NCBI RefSeq assembly: GCF_000732605.1
Contig: NZ_JPME01000006.1
Span: forward strand, 1-64,000
Direction: 5' to 3'
DNA length: 64,000 nucleotides
From: Lacrimispora celerecrescens
GTDB lineage: Bacteria; Bacillota; Clostridia; Lachnospirales; Lachnospiraceae
Shown here: positions 17,178 through 27,201 of the stretch, piece by piece
Numbering within the stretch: the stretch's first letter is position 1
How the letters are laid out: each line of letters opens with the position of its first letter
Notes under the pieces: model-generated
What the model saw: the letters and a program-made list of their open reading frames with translations, nothing else
What the model was told of the DNA's origin: nothing
Databases searched by the model: none
Program-made: the position numbers and the translations under genes

Positions 17178-18611
17178 ATGGCAAAGGAAAAGAAATTAGT
17201 AGAAGCGATTACATCCATGGAGGTGGACTTCGCTCAATGGTATACGGATGTTGTAAAGAAAGCGGAATTAATCGACTATTCCAGCGTGAAAGGCTGCATG
17301 GCTATTAAGCCGGCAGGATATGCCATCTGGGAAAACATTCAAAGCGAGCTTGACAGAAGGTTTAAGAATGTAGGGGTTGAGAACGTTTACATGCCTATGT
17401 TTATTCCGGAGAGCCTTCTTCAAAAGGAAAAAGACCATGTCGAGGGATTCGCTCCTGAAGTTGCTTGGGTAACCCATGGAGGCTTAGAGCCTTTACAGGA
17501 AAGACTTTGTGTCAGACCAACTTCTGAAACCCTGTTCTGTGATTTTTACTCCAGGGATATTCAGTCTTACCGGGATCTGCCAAAGCTATATAACCAGTGG
17601 TGTTCCGTAGTACGCTGGGAAAAGACTACCAGACCGTTTTTACGTTCCAGAGAGTTTTTATGGCAGGAAGGTCACACCGCTCATGCTACTGCACAAGAGG
17701 CTGAGGAGAGGACAGAGCAGATGCTTCATTTATATGCAGATTTCTGTGAGGAAGTTCTTGCAATGCCTGTTATCCGTGGCCAGAAGACCGATAAGGAGAA
17801 ATTTGCAGGAGCAGAGGCAACCTATACCATCGAGGCTTTGATGCATGACGGCAAAGCCCTTCAGTCAGGAACCAGCCATAACTTTGGAAGCGGGTTTGCA
17901 AAAGCCTTTGATATCCAGTATTCTGATAAGGAAAATAAACTCCAGTATGTTCATCAGACCTCATGGGGCATGACTACCAGGCTGATAGGAGCCATTATCA
18001 TGGTTCATGGCGACGACAACGGTCTTGTGCTTCCTCCCAGAATTGCTCCGATCCAGGTGATCATCGTTCCGGTTCAGCAGCAGAAGGAAGGCGTTCTTGA
18101 TAAGGCTTATGAGTTAAAAGAGGTTCTTTCTAATTATAAAGTAAAAGTTGACGATTCCGATAAGAGCCCAGGCTGGAAGTTCAGCGAATGCGAAATGCGT
18201 GGTATTCCTGTTCGTGTGGAAATCGGTCCGAGAGATATTTCAGAAAACCAGGCGGTTTTGGTACGCCGTGATACCCATGAGAAGATTACCGTATCCTTAG
18301 ATGAAATAGATCGTAAGGTAGGCGAGCTTTTAGAAACAATCCAAAATGATATGTTAGAACGAGCTAGAATCCACCGGGATGTCCATACCTACGAGGCAAC
18401 AGATATGGATACTTTTGTTAAAACTGTGGAGGAAAAACCGGGCTTTGTAAAGGCTATGTGGTGTGGCTCCCAGGAATGTGAGGATAAGATCAAGGAAATT
18501 ACAGGAGCAACATCCCGCTGTATGCCATTTAAGCAGGAAACGCTGGCTGATACCTGTGTATGCTGTGGAAAGCCTGCAGTCAAGATGGTTTACTGGGGCA
18601 GAGCGTATTAA
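17178..18611 (+). CDS. proS: Prolyl-tRNA synthetase, archaeal/eukaryotic-type (ProS type 3)
   Basis: I choose the ATG at 17178 behind GGAAGGAG at 17163-17170; an earlier in-frame ATG lies in the T-box terminator. The 477-residue length and lack of an editing insertion between motifs 2 and 3 identify the short archaeal-type enzyme. Class II motifs are seen: [36 protein letters not shown] (motif 2 region), and the anticodon-binding domain. The C-terminal block with GSQECEDKI and CVCCGKPA is the zinc-binding extension, and the protein ends in Tyr as usual for this type. It charges tRNA-Pro in the cytosol. Confidence 0.97.
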   Translation: MAKEKKLVEAITSMEVDFAQWYTDVVKKAELIDYSSVKGCMAIKPAGYAIWENIQSELDRRFKNVGVENVYMPMFIPESLLQKEKDHVEGFAPEVAWVTHGGLEPLQERLCVRPTSETLFCDFYSRDIQSYRDLPKLYNQWCSVVRWEKTTRPFLRSREFLWQEGHTAHATAQEAEERTEQMLHLYADFCEEVLAMPVIRGQKTDKEKFAGAEATYTIEALMHDGKALQSGTSHNFGSGFAKAFDIQYSDKENKLQYVHQTSWGMTTRLIGAIIMVHGDDNGLVLPPRIAPIQVIIVPVQQQKEGVLDKAYELKEVLSNYKVKVDDSDKSPGWKFSECEMRGIPVRVEIGPRDISENQAVLVRRDTHEKITVSLDEIDRKVGELLETIQNDMLERARIHRDVHTYEATDMDTFVKTVEEKPGFVKAMWCGSQECEDKIKEITGATSRCMPFKQETLADTCVCCGKPAVKMVYWGRAY

Positions 18612-18644
18612 AACCGGCAAGAAGGAAAACAGGAGGTAAAAAAG

Positions 18645-19865
18645 GTGATAAAGATTCAGGTTCCGGAGGCGGCGAGGAGGATCATCGAACAACTGAATAC
18701 CAGCGGCTTTGAAGCCTATGTGGTGGGAGGCTGCGTAAGAGACAGCCTGTTAGGCCGGCAGCCGGAAGACTGGGATATCACAACCTCAGCAAAGCCCGAA
18801 CAGGTAAAGGAAATATTTAATAGAACGGTTGATACGGGAATCCAGCACGGTACGGTTACGGTACTTATTGACCATGAAGGTTATGAAGTGACCACATACC
18901 GCATAGACGGAGAGTATGAGGATGGACGCCACCCCAAATCCGTGGAATTTACGGGAAACTTACTGGAGGATTTAAGACGCCGGGATTTTACCATCAATGC
19001 CATGGCCTACAGCGACCGGGAGGGGCTGGTGGATGCATTTGACGGGGTAAAGGATTTGGAGGGCCGGGTCATCCGCTGCGTGGGAAACCCACTTGACCGG
19101 TTTACTGAGGATGCCTTAAGGATCCTTAGGGCCATCCGTTTTTCTGCCCAGCTGGGTTTTGACATGGAAGCAGAGACAAGGGCGGCAATTTCTGTTATAG
19201 CCCCCAACATGGCGAAAGTCAGCAAAGAGCGGATTCAGGTGGAGCTTACAAAGCTCCTCCTTTCCGATCACCCCGGAAGGCTTAAGGATGTATATGAAAA
19301 TGGAATTGGCCCTTATATATCAAAGCATTTTGAAGCAGCGGGAAGGCAGCCTTTTAAATCGGAAAGATTTACCGAGCTGCCGCCTGTAAAGCACATGCGC
19401 TGGTCCGGCTTTTTAAGGCTTGAGCAACCTGAGGATGCGGTAAGGATCCTTAAGGAGCTGAAGCTGGATAATGACACCATCTATCAGACAAAGACTCTGG
19501 TCAGCCTGTGGAAAACAGAGATTCCTGCTCATAAACCTGCCATCCGGCAGGTCATGAGCACCCTATCCCCGGAGCTTTTTAAGGACCTTCTGTGGTTTCA
19601 GAAGGTATTCTGCCCTCCATCCTATAAAAACAGATTAGAAAAGGTGGAGCAGTATTCCGAGGAAATCTTAAGGGCTGGGGATTGTATCCGCCTAAAGGAC
19701 ATGGCCGTTACCGGCAGGGAATTGATCGATGCAGGTATGAAACCGGGGCCTGAGATGGGAACGGTGCTTAACCGTTTGTTCCAGCTTGTCCTGGAAAAGC
19801 CGGAATGCAATAACAGGGAATATTTGATGAAATCTGCAGAACAATTTATAAAGGAACAAGGCTAA
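18645..19865 (+). CDS. cca: CCA tRNA nucleotidyltransferase
   Basis: The protein has 406 residues and starts with GTG at 18645, nine bases after AGGAGG. The class II polymerase-beta fold head shows VVGGCVRDSLLGRQPEDWDI, with the two catalytic Asp residues, TVTVLIDHEGYEVTTYRIDG, and LRRRDFTINAMAY, which carries the flexible-loop arginines. DALRILRAIRFSAQLGF follows. It adds or repairs the 3'-CCA of tRNAs. It lies 33 bases after proS and is probably read through from the T-box-controlled transcript. A poly(A) polymerase assignment is less likely at this size in Firmicutes. Confidence 0.93.
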   Translation: MIKIQVPEAARRIIEQLNTSGFEAYVVGGCVRDSLLGRQPEDWDITTSAKPEQVKEIFNRTVDTGIQHGTVTVLIDHEGYEVTTYRIDGEYEDGRHPKSVEFTGNLLEDLRRRDFTINAMAYSDREGLVDAFDGVKDLEGRVIRCVGNPLDRFTEDALRILRAIRFSAQLGFDMEAETRAAISVIAPNMAKVSKERIQVELTKLLLSDHPGRLKDVYENGIGPYISKHFEAAGRQPFKSERFTELPPVKHMRWSGFLRLEQPEDAVRILKELKLDNDTIYQTKTLVSLWKTEIPAHKPAIRQVMSTLSPELFKDLLWFQKVFCPPSYKNRLEKVEQYSEEILRAGDCIRLKDMAVTGRELIDAGMKPGPEMGTVLNRLFQLVLEKPECNNREYLMKSAEQFIKEQG

Positions 19866-19958
19866 GGCACGTATAACTTTCTACCGGATTTTGCATATTT
19901 TTTTCCACCTCTTCATACCCTAGAAGTAGCTGATTAGCTAAGAGTTGGAGGGGTGGTT

Positions 19959-20939
19959 GTGAACGAGAAATACACAGAGGTGCTTTCGCAGTATGAGCTT
20001 GAAATTCTGGATGTGAAACGCGGCCGGGGCGCCTGGCTGTGTGAGACGGACCAGGGGCTTAAACTGCTTCGGGAATATAAAGGAACCTTAAAGCGCCTGG
20101 AATTTGAAGATCAGGTATTTTCACAGATGAAAGAATCATGCCGCTTAAAAGTGGACCGTTACGTCAGGAATAAAGATGGTGAACTCCTCTCCAGTGCCGA
20201 GGATGGATCCCGGTGGATTGTAAAAGACTGGTATGCGGATCGGGAATGCAATTTGAAGGATAGCAAAGAGGTATTATGCGCCATCGAACAAATTGCTTCT
20301 TTACATAAAGTGCTGCGGCGGATTGATTTCAAAGAGGAATGGAATCTGGGGTCCATTTTGGTGCAGCAGCCGGCTGAGGAAATGGAACGCCATAACAGGG
20401 AGTTAATACGTGCCCGCACGTTCATCCGAAATAAGAGAAAAAAGTCTGAGTTTGAGCTGTGTGTCATGGGTAATTATGATATATTTTTCGAACAGGCCAT
20501 GGAAGCCTGCAAAGGGATGGCAGGCTTTTATGAAAACCGGGGGAACAGTGAGGAATATTTGTGTCACGGGGACTTAAACCAGCACCACGTCCTGATGTGC
20601 TTTCATGATGTGGCTATCGTGGAATTCAACCGTATGCACAAGGGTATGCAGATGGAGGACTTATATCATTTCATGCGGAAAGCCATGGAAAAGCATGACT
20701 GGAATTTAAAGCTTGGTATGGCCATGCTGGAAACTTATACAAAGGTTCTCCCTCTTTCGGATGCAGACAGGATATGCCTTTACTATTTATTTTTATATCC
20801 TGAAAAATACTGGAAGCAGATTAACTTTTATTATAATGCAAACAAAGCCTGGATTCCCGCACGGAATATTGAAAAGCTAAAGGATTTAGAGATTCAGCAG
20901 CCCCTGCGGAATCTTTTCCTGTCACGAATTCAAAGTTGA
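19959..20939 (+). CDS. CotS-family spore coat protein (kinase-like fold)
   Basis: Two GTG codons lie close together; I prefer 19959 because GGAGG at 19947-19951 is seven bases away. The 326-residue protein has the N-terminal LREYKGTLKRLEFEDQVF segment seen in CotS/YsxE/YutH proteins and a degenerate aminoglycoside-phosphotransferase-like core: LCHGDLNQHHVLM corresponds to the HGDxxxxN catalytic loop. These proteins sit in the spore coat and some are active kinases. Upstream bases around 19910-19935 may hold a sporulation promoter, but I cannot assign a sigma factor. Confidence 0.85.
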   Translation: MNEKYTEVLSQYELEILDVKRGRGAWLCETDQGLKLLREYKGTLKRLEFEDQVFSQMKESCRLKVDRYVRNKDGELLSSAEDGSRWIVKDWYADRECNLKDSKEVLCAIEQIASLHKVLRRIDFKEEWNLGSILVQQPAEEMERHNRELIRARTFIRNKRKKSEFELCVMGNYDIFFEQAMEACKGMAGFYENRGNSEEYLCHGDLNQHHVLMCFHDVAIVEFNRMHKGMQMEDLYHFMRKAMEKHDWNLKLGMAMLETYTKVLPLSDADRICLYYLFLYPEKYWKQINFYYNANKAWIPARNIEKLKDLEIQQPLRNLFLSRIQS

Positions 20940-21054
20940 AAGAACATTCGCTAGATTCATTCAGGATACAAAATAATGGAAATGCACTTTTCTTTTACCA
21001 TGTTATGATTTATAATAACCATAACAGTGAAGGAGGGAAAGGAGTATTTTGCTT

Positions 21055-22791
21055 ATGAAAGATTACAGGAGTATATATGAGGAATGGCTTTTAAATCCAT
21101 ATTTTGATGAGGCGACAAAGGAAGAACTCCGGGGGATCGGTGATGATGAGAATGAGATTAAGGAGCGGTTCTATCAGGATCTGGAATTTGGCACCGCCGG
21201 CTTAAGAGGTATCATCGGCGCCGGAATTAACCGGATGAATATCTATGTAGTGAGAAAAGCGACCCAGGGTCTTGCTAATTATATTAAAAGCCAGGGCGGC
21301 ACTGATAAGGGTGTAGCCATTGCATATGACTCCAGGCATATGTCTCCGGAGTTTGCAGAGGAGGCAGCGCTTACGCTGGCGGCCAATGGGATCAAAGCAT
21401 ATAAATTCGAATCATTACGTCCAACACCGGAGCTTTCTTTTGCTGTAAGAGAGTTAGGCTGTATTGCCGGTATTAACATTACGGCCAGCCACAACCCTCC
21501 GGAGTATAATGGATACAAGGTATACTGGGAGGATGGCGCCCAGTTTACTCCTCCTCATGACCAAGGGGTGACCGCAGAGGTCCTGAATATTACGGATATT
21601 TCAACGGTTAAGACGACTACTGTGGAAGCTGCAAAGGAATCAGGTAAATATGAAATCATCGGAGCCGCTTTGGATGATAAATATATCGCTCACGTAAAGG
21701 CTCAGGTAGTAAACCAGGATGCCATTGACAAGTTGCAGAATGATATTAAAATTGTCTATTCTCCTCTTCATGGTACAGGCAATCTTCCCGCAAGAAGAGC
21801 ATTAAAAGAAATCGGCTTTACCCATGTGTATGTGGTTCCTGAACAGGAGCTTCCAGATGGTGACTTCCCTACGGTCAGCTATCCCAATCCTGAAGCAGAG
21901 GAAGCCTTTTTACTGGGCCTTGCCCTTGCAAAGGAAAAGGATGCGGATCTGGTTCTGGCAACCGACCCGGATGCTGACCGTCTTGGGGTGTATGTAAAGG
22001 ATGAGAAATCCGGCGGGTACATCCCCTTGACCGGCAACATGTCCGGTTCTCTTCTGTGCGAGTATGTACTTAGCCAGAAGAAGGAGAGAGGAGCAATCCC
22101 AGCGGATGGACAGGTAGTCAAATCCATTGTTACCACGAACCTGGTGGATGCAGTGGCTAAGGCTTATAACTGCGAGCTTATTGAGGTTTTAACAGGCTTT
22201 AAATACATCGGACAGCAGATTCTAAAAGAAGAGGCTACCGGATACGGAACCTATATGTTCGGCTTGGAAGAAAGTTATGGCTGTCTGATCGGAACCTATG
22301 CCCGTGATAAGGATGCCATTTCTGCTACGGTTGCCTTGTGTGAGGCTGCAGCCTATTATAAGACAAAGGGCATGACCCTTTGGGATGCCATGATTGCCAT
22401 GTATGAAAAATATGGCTATTATAAAGATGCGGTGAAGGCCATCGGCTTAAAAGGCATTGAGGGTCAGGAAAAGATCCGGGCGATTATGGAGACCATGCGC
22501 AGGGAAACTCCAACAGAAGTTGGCGGATATCAAGTCCTCTCTGCAAGGGATTATAAGCTTGATACCGTTAAGGATATGAATACCGGAGAAACCAGTCCTA
22601 CCGGACTTCCACAGTCTGATGTGCTTTATTACGATCTGACGGATGACGCATGGCTGTGTGTAAGACCTTCGGGAACGGAGCCCAAAATTAAGTTTTACTA
22701 TGGCATAAAGGGTGAATCTATGGCGGATGCAGATGAACGGTCTGCAAAGCTGGGAGAGGCTGTTATGGCTATGGTAGATAAGATGATGTAG
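21055..22791 (+). CDS. Phospho-sugar mutase (phosphoglucomutase/phosphomannomutase)
   Basis: I prefer the ATG at 21055 (GGAG ends ten bases upstream) over a TTG at 21049. The 578-residue alpha-D-phosphohexomutase has the family's four signatures: the catalytic serine in ITASHNPPEYNGYK, the metal loop ATDPDADRLG, the sugar-recognition GLEESYG, and the phosphate-binding RPSGTEPKIKFY. Length and order match PgcA-type enzymes of Firmicutes, which interconvert glucose 6-phosphate and glucose 1-phosphate. That product feeds the RfbA and UDP-glucose steps used by the polysaccharide locus further on. It is monocistronic, with its own terminator. Confidence 0.95.
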   Translation: MKDYRSIYEEWLLNPYFDEATKEELRGIGDDENEIKERFYQDLEFGTAGLRGIIGAGINRMNIYVVRKATQGLANYIKSQGGTDKGVAIAYDSRHMSPEFAEEAALTLAANGIKAYKFESLRPTPELSFAVRELGCIAGINITASHNPPEYNGYKVYWEDGAQFTPPHDQGVTAEVLNITDISTVKTTTVEAAKESGKYEIIGAALDDKYIAHVKAQVVNQDAIDKLQNDIKIVYSPLHGTGNLPARRALKEIGFTHVYVVPEQELPDGDFPTVSYPNPEAEEAFLLGLALAKEKDADLVLATDPDADRLGVYVKDEKSGGYIPLTGNMSGSLLCEYVLSQKKERGAIPADGQVVKSIVTTNLVDAVAKAYNCELIEVLTGFKYIGQQILKEEATGYGTYMFGLEESYGCLIGTYARDKDAISATVALCEAAAYYKTKGMTLWDAMIAMYEKYGYYKDAVKAIGLKGIEGQEKIRAIMETMRRETPTEVGGYQVLSARDYKLDTVKDMNTGETSPTGLPQSDVLYYDLTDDAWLCVRPSGTEPKIKFYYGIKGESMADADERSAKLGEAVMAMVDKMM

Positions 22792-22806
22792 GAATTATGA
22801 TAGAAT

Positions 22807-22847
22807 AAAAACGGAGCCTGGCTTTTAGCCAGGCTCCGTTTTTGTAT
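22807..22847. terminator. Bidirectional terminator between converging genes
   Basis: AAAAACGGAGCCTGGC pairs with GCCAGGCTCCGTTTTT across a short TTTTA loop. It serves the mutase gene and the leftward membrane-protein gene. Confidence 0.92.
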
Positions 22848-22862
22848 GATTTGTTTTTTATG

Positions 22863-23750
22863 TTACGACTTTTTGTATTTTTTGGAATATTCTTTTAACT
22901 CCCTTAATGCCTCACCGAATAGCCGGGATGAAGCGGTAGGGTTCCGGCGGAGAATTCCCTTTCGATAAGAGGTCAAACGTCCGGTCAATTTCTCTTTGGT
23001 TTCCGTTAGCGACTGAAGGCGTTCCACCAAAGCGGATTCTTTTAATGCGCTGGCAGTTTCGGCCTTCAGAGAAGAAATCTTTACCTTGGTACCGTCTTTT
23101 AAACTGGTTGCCATCTGAATTGTCTCAGTTTTTATGTCGGATACCTTTTGAGCTGTTTCAGCCTTTAACAGGGATATCTGCACCTGCACCTCATCCAGTT
23201 CAGACTTTAATTTAGTCATGGTCTCCAGGATGCGGCCAAGGTCTAAGGCTTCCTTAGTGGAGTGTATGGCATCCGTGACAAAAATGATGCCGACTATAAT
23301 CACAAGGATGATGCACACTGTCACGTTTAGGCGAAGGACCAGCCATTCTAAGGGGCGGTGAATAACTTCCGTCAGCAATAGGGTAAGAAATCCCCAGGCG
23401 ATGGAGTTGGTAAGACAGACATAACCGTTTAAATTAAATGGATTGTTGCTGTAATCCCAGTATTTCATCTTAAACAGACGCTCCATGGCATAACCGGTCA
23501 CGTATTCCAAAGCGGAAGCACCCAGCATACCAAAGAGAAACACCAGAAATAAGTTGCCCTGGACAGGCAGGGACAGCCACAGCATGATAATGGCCCCGCT
23601 TCCGTAGAGCGGAAGAAGGGGAAGTCTTAAAAAGCCGCGGTTTACAAAATGAAGGCTTCTTACGGAAACATAAGTGGATTCGATGATCCAGCCGATAAAG
23701 CAATAGATGAAGAAAAACAGCAGCCACTGATACCAAGTATATAAGTACAT
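22863..23750 (-). CDS. CmpB-like putative ABC-transporter type IV membrane protein
   Basis: I choose the ATG at 23748-23750, nine bases behind GGAAGGG; an in-frame ATG at 23756 is too close to it. The 295-residue protein has five to six hydrophobic segments in the first 170 residues and the family-typical FFIYCFIGWIIESTYVS, FVNRGFLRLPLLPLYG and LEYVTGYAMERLFKMKYWDY. The last 120 residues are charged and helical, predicted coiled coil. The Pfam name CmpB suggests a transport link, yet no ATPase partner is adjacent; the ABC-F gene next to it is divergent and not a transporter. True function is unknown. Confidence 0.85.
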   Translation of the reverse strand: MYLYTWYQWLLFFFIYCFIGWIIESTYVSVRSLHFVNRGFLRLPLLPLYGSGAIIMLWLSLPVQGNLFLVFLFGMLGASALEYVTGYAMERLFKMKYWDYSNNPFNLNGYVCLTNSIAWGFLTLLLTEVIHRPLEWLVLRLNVTVCIILVIIVGIIFVTDAIHSTKEALDLGRILETMTKLKSELDEVQVQISLLKAETAQKVSDIKTETIQMATSLKDGTKVKISSLKAETASALKESALVERLQSLTETKEKLTGRLTSYRKGILRRNPTASSRLFGEALRELKEYSKKYKKS

Positions 23751-23905
23751 AAACATAACCCTTCCATGGAAAATTCTTATTGGGTTTATCATAAACGTTT
23801 TTGTCTTTTTTTGCAACCTTTGCTTGCCTTAATTGCTTCTGTCATGTAGAATTATGAATGTTTCATATTTAGAATAGTGAGTAGTCGGCGAAAAGGAGTT
23901 TTTCA

Positions 23906-25462
23906 ATGAGCATATTAAACGTAGAACATCTGACCCATGGATTCGGGGACCGTGCCATCTTTCAGGATGTATCATTCCGCCTTTTAAAGGGAGAGCATAT
24001 CGGCCTGATCGGAGCCAACGGAGAAGGAAAATCCACATTTATGAATATAATAACCGGAACATTACAACCGGATGAAGGTAAGGTGGAGTGGGCGAAACGG
24101 GTCCGCGTTGGTTATCTGGACCAGCATACGGTGTTAGATAAGGGGATGACCATCCGGGACGTGTTAAAAGGCGCTTTTGCATTCCTGTTTCAGATGGAAG
24201 AACAGATGAATGAGATCTGTGACAAAATGGGAGAGGTCGATGAGGAAACCATGGCCTCCATGATGGAGGAGCTTGGAACCATTCAGGATCTTCTCATGGC
24301 CCATGACTTTTACATTATTGATTCAAAGGTGGAGGAAGTAGCCAGAGCCTTAGGATTAAGTGACATGGGCCTGGATAAGGACGTGACGGAATTAAGCGGA
24401 GGCCAGAGGACTAAGGTTCTTTTAGGAAAGCTTTTATTGGAGAAACCGGATATCCTTCTCCTTGATGAGCCGACGAATTATCTGGATGTACAGCATATTG
24501 AATGGCTGAAGCGGTATCTTCTGGAGTATGAAAATGCATTTATCCTGATATCCCATGATATCCCCTTCTTAAACAGTGTAATCAACATTATTTACCATAT
24601 GGAGAACCAAAGCCTGGACCGTTATGTGGGTGATTATGAAAAGTTTCAGGAAGTGTATGCGGTGAAACGGTCACAATTAGAGGCGGCTTATAAGCGGCAG
24701 CAGCAGGAGATTGCGGAGCTGGAGGACTTTGTAGCCAGGAACAAGGCCCGGGTGTCCACCAGGAACATGGCCATGTCCAGACAAAAAAAGCTGGATAAGA
24801 TGGATGTCATTGAGCTTTCAAGAGATAAGCCAAAGCCGGAGTTTCATTTTATGGAAGCCCGAACAGCCGGGAAATATATCTTTGAGACCAAGGATATGGT
24901 TATTGGTTATGAGGAGCCTTTATCAAGGCCTTTGAATCTTTCTATGGAGCGCGGGGAAAAGGTGGTGTTAGTAGGTGCAAACGGCATCGGAAAGACTACC
25001 CTGTTAAAGAGCATCCTGGGGCTTATACCGTCCTTAGAGGGAGATATGGAGCTTGGAGATTACCTTTCCATCGGATACTTTGAACAGGAGATGGCCCCTG
25101 GAAATACCACCACATGCATCGAAGAGATATGGAAAGAGTTCCCTTCCTATACCCAGTACCAGGTCCGGTCGGCTCTTGCCAAATGCGGTCTGACTACCAA
25201 TCACATTGAGAGTCAGGTGCGGGTACTTAGCGGAGGAGAGCAGGCAAAGGTCAGATTATGTAAACTCCTTAACCGGGAAACCAATGTCCTTTTACTGGAT
25301 GAGCCTACGAACCATCTGGATGTGGAGGCAAAGGAAGAACTTAAGAGAGCTTTAAAGGAGTATAAGGGAAGTATTCTCCTGATCTGCCATGAACCGGAGT
25401 TCTACGAAGGAATTGCTACCAGAGTGCTCGACTGCAGGGAATGGGCTCTTAGATTATCTTAA
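23906..25462 (+). CDS. ABC-F family ATPase
   Basis: The protein has 518 residues with two nucleotide-binding domains in one chain and no membrane segments. Domain 1 has GANGEGKST, LSGGQRTKVLL and LLLDEPTNYLD; domain 2 has GANGIGKTT, LSGGEQAKVRL and LLLDEPTNHLD. Between them is a charged helical linker (AAYKRQQQEIAELEDFVARN), the P-site tRNA interaction motif of ABC-F proteins. The family acts on ribosomes; the general YbiT/YdiF-like members assist translation, and some clades give antibiotic resistance. The linker looks of ordinary length, and I see no basis for claiming resistance. Confidence 0.94.
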   Translation: MSILNVEHLTHGFGDRAIFQDVSFRLLKGEHIGLIGANGEGKSTFMNIITGTLQPDEGKVEWAKRVRVGYLDQHTVLDKGMTIRDVLKGAFAFLFQMEEQMNEICDKMGEVDEETMASMMEELGTIQDLLMAHDFYIIDSKVEEVARALGLSDMGLDKDVTELSGGQRTKVLLGKLLLEKPDILLLDEPTNYLDVQHIEWLKRYLLEYENAFILISHDIPFLNSVINIIYHMENQSLDRYVGDYEKFQEVYAVKRSQLEAAYKRQQQEIAELEDFVARNKARVSTRNMAMSRQKKLDKMDVIELSRDKPKPEFHFMEARTAGKYIFETKDMVIGYEEPLSRPLNLSMERGEKVVLVGANGIGKTTLLKSILGLIPSLEGDMELGDYLSIGYFEQEMAPGNTTTCIEEIWKEFPSYTQYQVRSALAKCGLTTNHIESQVRVLSGGEQAKVRLCKLLNRETNVLLLDEPTNHLDVEAKEELKRALKEYKGSILLICHEPEFYEGIATRVLDCREWALRLS

Positions 25463-25527
25463 TAATATACTGATAAAGAAAAAAGTTTGGGTTTGAAGAA
25501 TAGGCGAGAGCGCAGGAAGTTTAAAAT

Positions 25528-25569
25528 AGGCAGGAAATCTGATATTATGGATTTCCTGCCGTTTTATTT
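25528..25569 (+). terminator. Terminator after the ABC-F gene
   Basis: GGCAGGAAATC pairs with GATTTCCTGCC, followed by GTTTTATTT. Confidence 0.8.
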
Positions 25570-25604
25570 ATTATAACAAATATGGACACTTTCGGAACTG
25601 CATA

Positions 25605-25765
25605 TTAAAATAAAAAACCGCTTCCAGTTAGTAAGAAGCGGGCAAATGTACTCTTTAGGGGGGCCGGACGGCTCTCGCCGTCCGGTATGAGTATGAAAAA
25701 GCTTTGTGATTTCAAGTAAGTTACTTGAAACAAAAGGCCCGTTATCCTTTCAGATAACGTACTAA
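25605..25765 (-). ncRNA. Putative structured small RNA, leftward, with intrinsic terminator
   Basis: Read leftward, this stretch forms in order: a GTTATC hairpin, GCCCG (25737-25741), a perfect hairpin of TTCAAGTAA and TTACTTGAA (25711-25729), a GTACTC/GAGTAT stem (25648-25653 with 25689-25694) capped by an 8-bp GC helix (25664-25671 with 25678-25685), then CGGGC (25639-25643) and a CCGCTTC/GAAGCGG terminator stem followed by six T. The GCCCG/CGGGC helix and the terminator stem share bases 25639-25641, so they exclude each other, as in attenuators. No known class is recognised. No leftward gene follows; it would run antisense toward the ABC-F 3' end. Confidence 0.5.
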
Positions 25766-25769
25766 TAGT

Positions 25770-25965
25770 ATACGGAGAAAATGTGACTAAAATGTGTACC
25801 ATATATTAAAAAAAAAATAAACATAATAAAAATTAAAAAAAAACCTTTAAAATCCTAGGGTTATTGTATATAATAAAATAGAAACTGTGACTTCATTTAC
25901 GAATTAGGCATAATTTTGAAGATAAAAGTAACCCTGGGAACAGGATACAGCGAACAGGAGGAATC
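25770..25965. other. AT-rich gap before the mreB-like gene
   Basis: This gap is very AT-rich and contains TTGTATATAATAAAATAG near 25863-25880, a possible promoter region for the mreB-like gene. I see no reading frame or other structure. Confidence 0.3.
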
Positions 25966-26973
25966 ATGATGATGATGTCCAATGATATTGGAATCGATTT
26001 AGGTACAGCAAGCATACTTGTCTATATTAAGGGAAAGGGAGTTGTATTAAAGGAACCTTCCGTTGTAGCCATAGACCGTGACACCAATAAAATCAAAGCT
26101 ATTGGAGAGGAAGCCAGACTGATGATCGGAAGAACACCAGGCAACATTGTTGCAGTAAGGCCACTTCGCCAAGGCGTTATTTCTGATTATACCGTAACGG
26201 AAAAGATGCTTAAATACTTTATTAACAAGGCAGTAGGAAAAAAGACACTGAGAAAACCAAGAATCAGTGTGTGCATCCCAAGCGGAGCCACTGAGGTTGA
26301 GAAAAAAGCGGTAGAGGATGCCACCTATCAAGCAGGGGCAAGAGAAGTAGCAATCATTGAAGAGCCAGTTGCAGCAGCGATTGGTGCTGGAATCGACATT
26401 GCAAAGGCCTGTGGTAACATGATCGTTGATATAGGCGGTGGAACCTCTGATATTGCAGTAATTTCTCTCGGAGGTACGGTAGTCAGCACCTCTATAAAGG
26501 TTGCAGGAGATGATTTTGATGAAGCTCTTGTACGATATATGCGCAAGAAACATAACCTTTTAATCGGTGAGAGAACGGCTGAGGAAATCAAAATCAACAT
26601 TGGTGCAGCATACAGAAGGCCGGAGGTCTTAACCATGGAGGTTCGCGGACGTAACCTTGTTACCGGTCTGCCAAAAACCATTGTGGTAACTTCGGATGAG
26701 ACTTTAGATGCTTTAAAAGAGCCGGCTATGCAGATCGTAGACGCGGTTCACAACGTGCTGGAGCGTACTCCACCGGAACTGGCAGCCGATATTTTTGACC
26801 GGGGAATCGTGCTTACCGGAGGCGGCTCTCTCTTAAGCGGTCTGGATGCCTTAATTGAGGAAAAGACCGGAATCACAACGATGATCGCAGAGGATCCGCT
26901 GACTGCTGTGGCCATTGGAACAGGAAAATTTATTGAATTCATGCATGGCGGAGATAATAAAACAGAATTTTAA
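25966..26973 (+). CDS. Rod shape-determining protein, MreB/Mbl family
   Basis: The protein has 335 residues of the bacterial actin fold. DIGIDLGTASILVYIKGKG is the phosphate-1 motif, NMIVDIGGGTSDIAVISLGG the phosphate-2 motif, and IVLTGGGSLLSGLDALI the adenosine motif. It forms membrane-bound filaments that guide cell-wall synthesis. Four ATG codons in five positions (25966 onward) follow AGGAGG at 25956-25961, so the exact start is open; 25969 or 25972 have better spacing. mreC and mreD do not follow, which points to an Mbl/MreBH-type paralogue outside the mre operon. Confidence 0.93.
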   Translation: MMMMSNDIGIDLGTASILVYIKGKGVVLKEPSVVAIDRDTNKIKAIGEEARLMIGRTPGNIVAVRPLRQGVISDYTVTEKMLKYFINKAVGKKTLRKPRISVCIPSGATEVEKKAVEDATYQAGAREVAIIEEPVAAAIGAGIDIAKACGNMIVDIGGGTSDIAVISLGGTVVSTSIKVAGDDFDEALVRYMRKKHNLLIGERTAEEIKINIGAAYRRPEVLTMEVRGRNLVTGLPKTIVVTSDETLDALKEPAMQIVDAVHNVLERTPPELAADIFDRGIVLTGGGSLLSGLDALIEEKTGITTMIAEDPLTAVAIGTGKFIEFMHGGDNKTEF

Positions 26974-27201
26974 CCAAAAGACAGGCTGATAGTAATATCA
27001 GTCCTGCCTATGGTTGACAGGACTGCTTTAGAACGACCCTGGCGGCATCGCAAGATTCCGGCGGGGCTGGTTTTGCGGCAGTCCGCTTGTATTTGAGCAA
27101 GCGAAGAGTCGGATGAAGATGCTTGTATCTTCATTCGCCGATTGACACGATAATGATAAGAAGCCGGAAAAGCATGTTACTTATCGTCTACGGGAGGAGC
27201 C

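Noticed and set aside
22863-25462. CmpB-like membrane protein and neighbouring ATPase as an ABC transporter pair
   Set aside because: The ATPase is an ABC-F protein without membrane partner, and the genes are divergent.
26047-26553. 168-codon minus-strand frame within the mreB-like gene
   Set aside because: Antisense shadow of a strongly conserved gene; Cys/Tyr-rich composition is not protein-like.
26974-27201. Possible tRNA or riboswitch between the mreB-like gene and recD2
   Set aside because: Only short hairpins (CAGTCCTG/CAGGACTG and others) are present; no cloverleaf or known motif.
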